A DNA stretch of 14,791 nt from positions 1 to 14,791 of the forward strand of contig JAISRA010000061.1 in assembly GCA_031273885.1 (NCBI GenBank). The letters are read 5' to 3'. The stretch comes from Endomicrobium sp. Its GTDB lineage: Bacteria > Elusimicrobiota > Endomicrobiia > Endomicrobiales > Endomicrobiaceae. The number at the start of each line of letters is the position of its first letter. Within the stretch, counting starts at the first letter, position 1. Of this stretch, positions 8,454 to 14,791 are shown one piece after another. The notes below the pieces were generated by a model. That model was not told the origin of the DNA. It saw nothing but the letters and a program-made list of their open reading frames with translations, and ran no database searches. The position numbers were made by a program, and so were the translations under genes.

Positions 8454-11400
8454 ATGCTAACAAGGGAATATAGAAAACTATATGATGATAAAAATGAAAA
8501 TATTAAGCTTCAAAGTAATTTTTTAGAATTTTTGAAAAAAACAATCAACAAAAAAGTAGTTAGGTATGGGGATGGACGAAGTTTGAGTAAAATGTATTTG
8601 TCAGGAATCAGCGGAAGTGGAAAATCTCATTATTTGTTTAGACGTATATCTGAAATAATAAAGATCAGTAATTATAAAACTCCAGATATGCGTGTTTTTA
8701 CTTTTGTCAAGGATAATGAGCTCAATTCTTTTTATTATGACTTACGTTCTTTTTTTAATTCCACTATTGATATATTTACATTCCCTTCAGATGATATAAA
8801 ACAGAGACTTTTTACTATTGATAAAATAAAAAATATTAAAAAATTTATTATATGCGCAACAAATATCTCAATTAATTCACCTGTTCCAGATCCTAAAACG
8901 GTAGATATTGGCATAACTGTTGTACAAAATCAGAAATACGACTTGGAAAACTTAATTATTGCTTTGTCTTCTTTCGGCTATACGAGTACTGATTTTGTCA
9001 AAGACAAAATACAATTTGCGATAAGAGGTGACATTGTAGATGTCTGGCCTGTCACAAAAAATATGCCCATTAGAATCCTTTTTGATTATAATGTAATTGG
9101 TGCTATAAGATTTTTTGATCCTGAAACTCAGCTTTCAAATAGTTTTATCAATGAAGTCAAAATACTGCCAGCTAATCTTTTAAAATTTGATTCTACAATT
9201 AAAAGCTACTTTGACTCCGCCACAAATAATATTCCCGAATGTCGTACTTCAGAATCTGAGTTGACACAAAACGTTGCCCATAAATGTTTTAATAATGGAC
9301 CTGATAGCGTATTATATTTTGATTACCCCATAGATAAAAATATGGAAAAAACGTTTGACAAATATGAACTTCTTATAAACGATCCATTAAATATAAAAAC
9401 CCTATACCAAGGATATAAAAGTTTTATAGGATTTCATGACAATATAAATTTTTTTGTAAATTTGCTTAAAAGCTTTGCTGAAAATGACGTAGCAATAAAA
9501 ATTTATTGTTCAAATGATAACGAACGTGAGCGTATTGTAGATATTTTCCATGAAAATCATTGGAATTATAAAAAACCTGATTTTTTATATGGTAATTTAT
9601 CGCAAGGATTTTATTTAGAAAATGCAAAAATTGCGTGCGTTTCAAGCCGTGAAATGCTTTATGGAAGAAAAGTTATAAATTTTCCGAAAATAAAAAACAG
9701 CAGACAATTAGATTGTATTGTGGAAATGTCTGCCGGCGATTATGTAGTTCATGAAAAATATGGAATAGGACGCTATACAGGATTAAAAACTATTTCAAGA
9801 GATAACAATACTTCTGAGTACTTGTGTATAGAATATAAAAATAACGATAAATTGTACGTTCCGCTTGAAGAAATAAAAACTGTAAAAAAGTATATTGCTG
9901 TTAAAGGCACTAAACCTAAATTATATTCTATGGATATGCTTTCTTGGGAAAGAGTAAAATCAAGAGCGCGTAAAGCAGCCGCAGAATTTGCAAAAGAACT
10001 TTTAAAACTTTACACTCAAAGAAGTTTAGTCAAAAGAAAGCCTTTATGTCAAGAAACACCTTGGGAAAAAGAACTTGAAGATACATTCCCGTATGATGAA
10101 ACTATTGATCAGATTAAAGCGATGGAAGATATAAAAAACGATTTTTATAAATCTTATCCAATGGAAAGACTTATATGCGGTGATGTGGGATACGGTAAAA
10201 CAGAAGTTGCTGTTCGTGCGGCATTCAAAGTAGTTCAAGAAAATATGCAAGTTGCTATTTTAGTGCCAACCACTGTTTTGGCTAATCAGCATTACAATAC
10301 TTTTTATAGTAGACTTTCTACGTTTCCTATAAAAATTGCTGTTCTTAGCAGATTTCAAACTAAAGCACAACAAAAAAATATAATAAAGAATTTAGAGAGT
10401 GGATTAGTTGACATTATTATAGGCACTCACAGACTTTTGCAGAAAGACGTTAAATTTAAAAGATTAGGTTTACTAATAATTGATGAAGAGCATAGGTTTG
10501 GTGTGAGGCAAAAAGAAAAAATTAAATCTATAAAAAAAGATATAGATATTTTAATGCTTTCGGCAACTCCTATTCCGAGAACTTTATCATCAGCGTTGGC
10601 TGGTTTTAGAGATTTATCATTGATCGAAACGCCTCCGTTTGAAAGGTTACCTATAGAAACGACTCTTAGATTATATAATAATAAGCTAATTAAAAACATT
10701 ATTGAAACTGAACTTTTAAAAAATGGACAAGTTTTCTATGTTTACAATAAAATTGAAACAATTTTAACAAAAGCCGAAAATATAAAAAAACTAGTTCCAC
10801 GCGCAAAACTTGGAGTTATACACGGTCGAATGAAAACAAAAGATATTGAAAATATTATGTGGCAATTTACAAATTTAAAGTTAGATGTATTATTAGCTAC
10901 TACAATAATTGAATCCGGCTTAGATATTCCGTCGGTTAATACAATGATAATCGAAGAAGCTGAAAATTTTGGATTGTCACAACTTTATCAGCTAAGAGGC
11001 AGAATCGGAAGAGGAAAGGAAAAAGCCTATTGTTATTTATTTTATAAAGATAAAACATTAAGCGACGAAGCTATTAAAAGGCTTGAAGTCATGAGAGAAT
11101 TTAGCGAATTAGGTTCAGGATTTAAATTTGCTCTTAGAGATTTGGAAATAAGAGGAGCCGGAGGTATACTTTCAGAAAGTCAGCACGGTTTTGTTATAGA
11201 TATAGGCTATGATATGTTTGTAAAATTTTTAGATGAAGAAGGCAAAAAAATTAGAGGGGACACATTTGCAATTAAAGAAAAGAAACATACAATAATAGAT
11301 TTACAAGTTGATGCTTTAATACCTAACATATATATTAAGGATGAAAATATAAGAATTTTATTTTATAGAAAACTTTCTGCTGTAAAATGTATAAAAGATA

Positions 11401-11735
11401 TAGAAGATATAAAAAACGAATTGCTGGATCGTTTTGGAAAAATCCCTAAAGAAATACATATGCTATTTGAAATAACAAATTTAAGACTTATCGCTGAAAA
11501 ACTTAGAATAGAAAGAATAGCGGAAGATAGAAACTATATATATTTGTATTTTTCGCAAAAAGCAGATTTTTCGGAACTAGACATTACAAAATTTATTGGA
11601 GATTACCTACAAATAATAGAATTTATACCAGGGGAATATTATGCATTCAAACTGAAAAAGAATATGCTTGATACAAATACCATTGAATATTTAAAGAAAT
11701 TTCTATCTAGGCTGGATTTCTATGTATTAAAATAA
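8454..11735 (+). CDS. mfd: Transcription-repair coupling factor Mfd
   Basis: Mfd is a DNA translocase that removes RNA polymerase stalled at lesions and recruits UvrA. I use the ATG at 8454 (1093 residues); the TTG at 8448 would add two residues. Order of parts: the N-terminal UvrB-like module (about 1-300) with the UvrA-contact region around RGDIVDVWP and IRFFDPETQLS; the CarD-like RNA polymerase interaction domain from about residue 428 (GDYVVHEKYGIGRYTGL); and the RecG-type translocase with Walker A GDVGYGKTE (576-584, Lys582), DEEH (677-680), LSATPIPRT, TTIIESGLDIP and RGRIGRGKEKAY. A C-terminal TRCF domain (about 955-1050) with LDRFGKIP closes it. Unusually, residues 51-58 read GISGSGKS, a canonical P-loop where known Mfd proteins are degenerate. 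It appears complete, and cysE follows by 31 bases. Confidence 0.96.
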   Translation: MLTREYRKLYDDKNENIKLQSNFLEFLKKTINKKVVRYGDGRSLSKMYLSGISGSGKSHYLFRRISEIIKISNYKTPDMRVFTFVKDNELNSFYYDLRSFFNSTIDIFTFPSDDIKQRLFTIDKIKNIKKFIICATNISINSPVPDPKTVDIGITVVQNQKYDLENLIIALSSFGYTSTDFVKDKIQFAIRGDIVDVWPVTKNMPIRILFDYNVIGAIRFFDPETQLSNSFINEVKILPANLLKFDSTIKSYFDSATNNIPECRTSESELTQNVAHKCFNNGPDSVLYFDYPIDKNMEKTFDKYELLINDPLNIKTLYQGYKSFIGFHDNINFFVNLLKSFAENDVAIKIYCSNDNERERIVDIFHENHWNYKKPDFLYGNLSQGFYLENAKIACVSSREMLYGRKVINFPKIKNSRQLDCIVEMSAGDYVVHEKYGIGRYTGLKTISRDNNTSEYLCIEYKNNDKLYVPLEEIKTVKKYIAVKGTKPKLYSMDMLSWERVKSRARKAAAEFAKELLKLYTQRSLVKRKPLCQETPWEKELEDTFPYDETIDQIKAMEDIKNDFYKSYPMERLICGDVGYGKTEVAVRAAFKVVQENMQVAILVPTTVLANQHYNTFYSRLSTFPIKIAVLSRFQTKAQQKNIIKNLESGLVDIIIGTHRLLQKDVKFKRLGLLIIDEEHRFGVRQKEKIKSIKKDIDILMLSATPIPRTLSSALAGFRDLSLIETPPFERLPIETTLRLYNNKLIKNIIETELLKNGQVFYVYNKIETILTKAENIKKLVPRAKLGVIHGRMKTKDIENIMWQFTNLKLDVLLATTIIESGLDIPSVNTMIIEEAENFGLSQLYQLRGRIGRGKEKAYCYLFYKDKTLSDEAIKRLEVMREFSELGSGFKFALRDLEIRGAGGILSESQHGFVIDIGYDMFVKFLDEEGKKIRGDTFAIKEKKHTIIDLQVDALIPNIYIKDENIRILFYRKLSAVKCIKDIEDIKNELLDRFGKIPKEIHMLFEITNLRLIAEKLRIERIAEDRNYIYLYFSQKADFSELDITKFIGDYLQIIEFIPGEYYAFKLKKNMLDTNTIEYLKKFLSRLDFYVLK

Positions 11736-11747
11736 AAGATTTTTTAG

Positions 11748-11753
11748 TATAAT
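11748..11753 (+). promoter_or_regulatory. Possible -10 box just before cysE
   Basis: A perfect TATAAT preceded by TAG lies 13 bases before the cysE ATG. No good -35 box is seen at 16-18 bases upstream. If used, transcription would start only a few bases before the ATG, giving a nearly leaderless message, which would fit the absence of a Shine-Dalgarno sequence. Chance occurrence in AT-rich DNA is equally possible. Confidence 0.25.
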
Positions 11754-11766
11754 AACTTAACCAAAT

Positions 11767-12390
11767 ATGTTAAAATTAATAAAAGAAGATATGCATAATA
11801 TTTTTTATAAGGATCCAGCTGCAAGGTTATGGATTGAAGTTTTATTTTGCTATCCCGGACTTCATGCTATTGTTTTTCACAGATTGGCACATAAATTGTG
11901 GAAGCAAAAACTTTATTTTACTGCAAGATTTATTTCACATATAAGTAGATTTTTGACAGGTATAGAAATTCACCCAGGTGCAGTCATAGGTAGAAGAGTT
12001 TTTATTGATCATGGTATGGGCGTTGTTATCGGTGAAACTGCAGAAATCGGCAACGATGTTTTGATATATAAGGGAGTTCTCTTGGGTGGCACAACGCTTG
12101 TAAAAAAGAAAAGACATCCTACGATAGGTAATAATGTTATACTTGGGTCAAATGCTATAGTTCTTGGCGCAATCACAATAGGCAATAATGCCATAGTTGG
12201 CGCAGCATCAGTTGTTACACATGATGTTCCAGCAAATGCAACTGCCGTTGGAGTGCCGGCAAGAATAAGTTTTGAAGACGGTAGAGGAGATGCAGTTAAA
12301 AAATTAAAACATTCAAAACTTTCTGATCCTATAGCCAATGCTATAAAGTTTGTTTTGGAAGAACAGAAAAAATTTGACAAACTATATTAG
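11767..12390 (+). CDS. cysE: Serine O-acetyltransferase CysE
   Basis: CysE transfers acetyl from acetyl-CoA to serine, the first committed step of cysteine synthesis. The 207 residues match the short EpsC-like type: an N-terminal helical part ([21 protein letters not shown], about 4-25), then a left-handed beta-helix of hexapeptide repeats from about residue 60. Active-site features are present: [24 protein letters not shown] with His82, and KKRHPTIG with His117, the counterparts of the two catalytic-site histidines of E. coli CysE; [12 protein letters not shown] repeats and VGVPAR end the coil. The ATG at 11767 has no ribosome binding site. The protein stops in [10 protein letters not shown], whereas the B. 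subtilis homologue continues in a charged helix; a frameshifted remnant of such a tail follows directly. The catalytic domain is intact, so activity is expected. Confidence 0.93.
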   Translation: MLKLIKEDMHNIFYKDPAARLWIEVLFCYPGLHAIVFHRLAHKLWKQKLYFTARFISHISRFLTGIEIHPGAVIGRRVFIDHGMGVVIGETAEIGNDVLIYKGVLLGGTTLVKKKRHPTIGNNVILGSNAIVLGAITIGNNAIVGAASVVTHDVPANATAVGVPARISFEDGRGDAVKKLKHSKLSDPIANAIKFVLEEQKKFDKLY

Positions 12391-12452
12391 AAAAACACAA
12401 GCAAATTGAAAAAAAACTAAATTCAGCAACAAAAAACTTCGAGCAAAAATAA
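12387..12452 (+). pseudogene. Frameshifted remnant of the CysE C-terminal helix
   Basis: In the frame offset by two bases from cysE, starting at 12387 just before its stop, 21 codons run to a TAA at 12450. They encode [20 protein letters not shown] and a final Lys, a charged amphipathic helix. Joined to the cysE product after FDKL it gives a smooth continuation resembling the charged tail of B. subtilis CysE. A one-base loss or two-base gain near 12385-12388 would explain it. The segment is short, so chance cannot be excluded. Confidence 0.45.
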
Positions 12453-12500
12453 ATCATCATATCAAAATATATTGTTGTAAGTTATTGAACGCAATACATC

Positions 12501-12518
12501 AATATTAATACTAATATT
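12501..12518. repeat. Inverted repeat in the clpB leader region
   Basis: AATATTA (12501-12507) and TAATATT (12512-12518) are exact reverse complements around a four-base loop, 52 bases before clpB. It is not the CIRCE operator (TTAGCACTC-N9-GAGTGCTAA). It could be a regulator site or simply AT-rich chance. Confidence 0.25.
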
Positions 12519-12539
12519 AAAAATGGCAAACTTAAAGAT

Positions 12540-12561
12540 TATAATGAAAGTATAGGAGAGG
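12540..12561 (+). promoter_or_regulatory. Candidate -10 box and strong Shine-Dalgarno sequence for clpB
   Basis: AGGAGAGG at 12554-12561 lies nine bases before the ATG at 12571 and fixes the start. TATAAT at 12540-12545 has only a poor -35 match (TTAAAA at 12517-12522, 17 bases upstream) and would place the transcript start almost at the ribosome binding site, so the promoter call is weak while the ribosome binding site is firm. No sigma32-type boxes or CIRCE are seen. Confidence 0.6.
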
Positions 12562-12570
12562 AATATTCGT

Positions 12571-14791
12571 ATGAATTTTTCTAAGTTTACAATTAAATCA
12601 CAAGAAGCTTTGGCTGATGCTCAAAATGTCGCATCAGATTACGGTAATCAGGGAATCACTTCAGAACATCTTTTGTATGCTTTGGTTAAACAGAAAGACG
12701 GAACAGTCGGGTCAATAATAAAAAAGTTTGCGGTAACAGGTCAGGAAGACATGTTAGTTGCAAACATTTCTAAAGATTTACTGTTAGATATTGAGAAAAA
12801 AACAAAAGTTTCAGGTGCCAATTTGTTTTTATCTCAAGAACTGACAAAGATTTTAAACAATTCTGAAAAAATTGCAATAAGTTTAAAAGATGATTTTGTT
12901 TCTACAGAACATATACTTATTGCCATTGCCGAAGAAAATTCTGAAAACGCCTCAAAAATATTAAAAAAATATGGACTTACAAAAGATACTATTTTAAAAA
13001 CACTCATAAGCGTAAGAGGTGATCAAAGAGTTACGGATCAAAGACCTGAAGATAAATATCAGGCCTTAGAAAAATATGGCAGAGATTTAACAGATTTGGC
13101 AAAACGCGGGAAACTTGATCCAGTTATAGGAAGAGATGAAGAAATACGCAGGTGTGTTCAGGTCTTGTCGAGAAGAACAAAAAATAATCCTGTCATAATA
13201 GGTGAACCTGGAGTTGGTAAAACAGCAATAGTTGAAGGTTTGGCGCAGCGTATAATTTCCGGTGATATTACGGAAAGTCTAAAAGATAAAAAAGTTATAG
13301 CTTTAGATTTAGGAGCGTTGGTAGCTGGTGCAAAATACAGAGGCGAATTTGAAGACAGGCTGAAAGCTGTACTAAAAGAAATTCAGTCAGCTCAAGGAGC
13401 GATAGTACTGTTTATTGACGAATTACACACTATAGTTGGCGCAGGTTCTGCCGAAGGAACAGTTGATGCTGCAAATATGCTAAAGCCTATGCTTGCACGT
13501 GGCGAACTTAAACTTGTGGGTGCCACAACTCTTGATGAATATAGAAAATATATCGAAAAAGATGCGGCTTTGGAAAGACGTTTTCAACCTATTTTTGCCG
13601 GTGAACCGTCAGTTGAAAATACTATTGCAATTTTAAGAGGAATAAAAGAAAAATATGAAGTACACCACGGCGTAAAAATAAAAGATTCAGCTTTAATTGC
13701 AGCTGCGACATTAAGTGCAAGATACATAACTGACAGATATCTGCCTGATAAAGCTATAGATTTAGTTGATGAGTCTGCAAGTAGATTAAGGATAGAAATA
13801 GATTCTATGCCTACAGAACTTGATGCTGTGGAACGCAGATTCAGGCAGCTTGAGATTGAAAAACAAGCTGTAAAAAAAGAAACTGATACCGCTTCAAAAA
13901 AACGTCTTGCAATTTTGGAAAAAGAGATGGATGAACTAAGACATAATTCTGACGAGATGAAAATTCACTGGGAAAAAGAAAAATCTTCTATTTCTGAAAT
14001 CAGACGTCTTAAAGCAAAACTTGAAGATATGAAAACAGAGGAACAAAAAGCCGAAAGAAGCGGCAATTTAGATACCGTTGCGGAAATTAGATATGGAAAG
14101 ATACCCCAAATGAAGCAACAGCTTGAAGATGAAAATAAAAAACTTCTCAATCTTCAAAAGATAAAAAAGATGTTAAAAGAAGAAGTTGACGAGGACGATA
14201 TTGCCGAAGTTGTAAGCAAATGGACAGGAATACCAATTACTCGCATGATGGAAAGCGAAATACATAAACTTCTTAAAATGGAAGACAAACTACATGAAAG
14301 AGTTATTGGTCAAGAAGAAGCTATAGCAGCAATATCAAATGCTGTGCGTCGGTCAAGATCAGGACTTTCAGATTCTAATAAGCCTATAGGCTCATTTTTA
14401 TTTTTAGGGCCCACAGGCGTTGGCAAAACTGAACTTGCAAAAGCGCTTGCAGAGCTTTTGTTTGATGATGAAAAAAATATAGTAAGAATTGACATGTCAG
14501 AATATATGGAAAAACATAGTGTATCGCGTCTCATAGGCGCTCCTCCAGGATATGTTGGATTTGAAGAGGGGGGGCAATTAACAGAAGCTGTCAGAAGAAG
14601 ACCTTACTGTGTAATTTTATTCGACGAAGTTGAAAAAGCAAACCCTGAGGTGTTTAATCTCATGCTTCAATTATTTGACGATGGCAGGCTTACTAATAAT
14701 CAAGGTCGAACTGTGGATTTTAAAAATACTGTTATCATAATGACGTCAAACATAGGTTCGCAGTATATTCAATGCAATGATAATTATGATG
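12571..14791 (+). CDS. clpB: ATP-dependent disaggregase ClpB, N-terminal 740 residues
   Basis: ClpB is a hexameric AAA+ machine that, with DnaK, pulls proteins out of aggregates. The frame is open from ATG 12571 to the window end; typical ClpB has about 860 residues, so the C-terminus is outside. Parts in order: the two-repeat N domain (about 1-145); AAA-1 with Walker A GEPGVGKT (211-218), pore loop GAKYRGEFE, Walker B LFIDE (Glu284) and ALERRFQPI with the arginine fingers; the coiled-coil middle domain (about 410-530), which separates ClpB from ClpA and most ClpC; then [10 protein letters not shown] and AAA-2 with Walker A GPTGVGKT (613-620, Lys619), pore loop GYVGFE and Walker B VILFDE. No stop or frameshift is seen. 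A G7 tract at 14568-14574 encodes two glycines next to the second pore loop. Confidence 0.96.
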   Translation, partial: MNFSKFTIKSQEALADAQNVASDYGNQGITSEHLLYALVKQKDGTVGSIIKKFAVTGQEDMLVANISKDLLLDIEKKTKVSGANLFLSQELTKILNNSEKIAISLKDDFVSTEHILIAIAEENSENASKILKKYGLTKDTILKTLISVRGDQRVTDQRPEDKYQALEKYGRDLTDLAKRGKLDPVIGRDEEIRRCVQVLSRRTKNNPVIIGEPGVGKTAIVEGLAQRIISGDITESLKDKKVIALDLGALVAGAKYRGEFEDRLKAVLKEIQSAQGAIVLFIDELHTIVGAGSAEGTVDAANMLKPMLARGELKLVGATTLDEYRKYIEKDAALERRFQPIFAGEPSVENTIAILRGIKEKYEVHHGVKIKDSALIAAATLSARYITDRYLPDKAIDLVDESASRLRIEIDSMPTELDAVERRFRQLEIEKQAVKKETDTASKKRLAILEKEMDELRHNSDEMKIHWEKEKSSISEIRRLKAKLEDMKTEEQKAERSGNLDTVAEIRYGKIPQMKQQLEDENKKLLNLQKIKKMLKEEVDEDDIAEVVSKWTGIPITRMMESEIHKLLKMEDKLHERVIGQEEAIAAISNAVRRSRSGLSDSNKPIGSFLFLGPTGVGKTELAKALAELLFDDEKNIVRIDMSEYMEKHSVSRLIGAPPGYVGFEEGGQLTEAVRRRPYCVILFDEVEKANPEVFNLMLQLFDDGRLTNNQGRTVDFKNTVIIMTSNIGSQYIQCNDNYD

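Noticed and set aside
12009-12380. Minus-strand open frame of about 123 codons inside cysE
   Set aside because: It is antisense to the hexapeptide repeats, whose periodic codons keep the opposite strand open; there is no independent evidence.

Overview
This AT-rich window (by eye about 30% G+C) is a bacterial chromosomal segment with every recognisable gene on the + strand. All complete genes are housekeeping genes: RNA modification (rlmN, an RluA-type pseudouridine synthase), transcription (nusB, mfd), DNA repair and replication (ligA, mfd), purine synthesis (purH), cofactor synthesis (lipA), cysteine synthesis (cysE) and protein quality control (clpB). TGA is a normal stop codon (rlmN and the ferredoxin-like gene end in it), so this is not a mycoplasma-type code. 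The gene mix, loose spacing, a decayed recX and a probable frameshifted cysE tail suggest a host-restricted lineage with ongoing genome erosion. An Endomicrobium-like (Elusimicrobiota) endosymbiont is my best guess, but that is inference from style, not proof.

Layout. 1-399: 3' end of rlmN. 546-3772: nusB, ligA and an RluA-family pseudouridine synthase, tightly spaced and probably one transcript. 3825-4871: a DUF362 protein with two [4Fe-4S] motifs and its own strong ribosome binding site. 4872-5593: a gene-free stretch whose second half is a clearly recognisable recX pseudogene, broken by several stops and frame changes. 5594-7150: purH. 7151-7435: a spacer with no recognisable gene. 7436-8266: lipA. 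8267-8453: a candidate terminator and a good sigma70-type promoter. 8454-11735: mfd. 11767-12390: cysE, followed by a frameshifted remnant of its helical tail. 12571-14791: clpB, open at the window end.

How the genes relate. nusB, mfd and rlmN serve transcription and translation; ligA and mfd both act in nucleotide excision repair, Mfd recruiting UvrA to stalled polymerase and LigA sealing the nick. RecX, a modulator of RecA, has been lost by decay while mfd and ligA stay intact, a selective rather than wholesale loss of repair functions. purH, lipA and cysE show that the cell keeps its own IMP, lipoate and cysteine synthesis. I found no mobile element, CRISPR array, tRNA or rRNA. I found no convincing new biological system; the points worth a second look are the recX decay, the intact P-loop in the N-terminal UvrB-like part of Mfd, the cysE tail frameshift and two G7 tracts inside purH and clpB.
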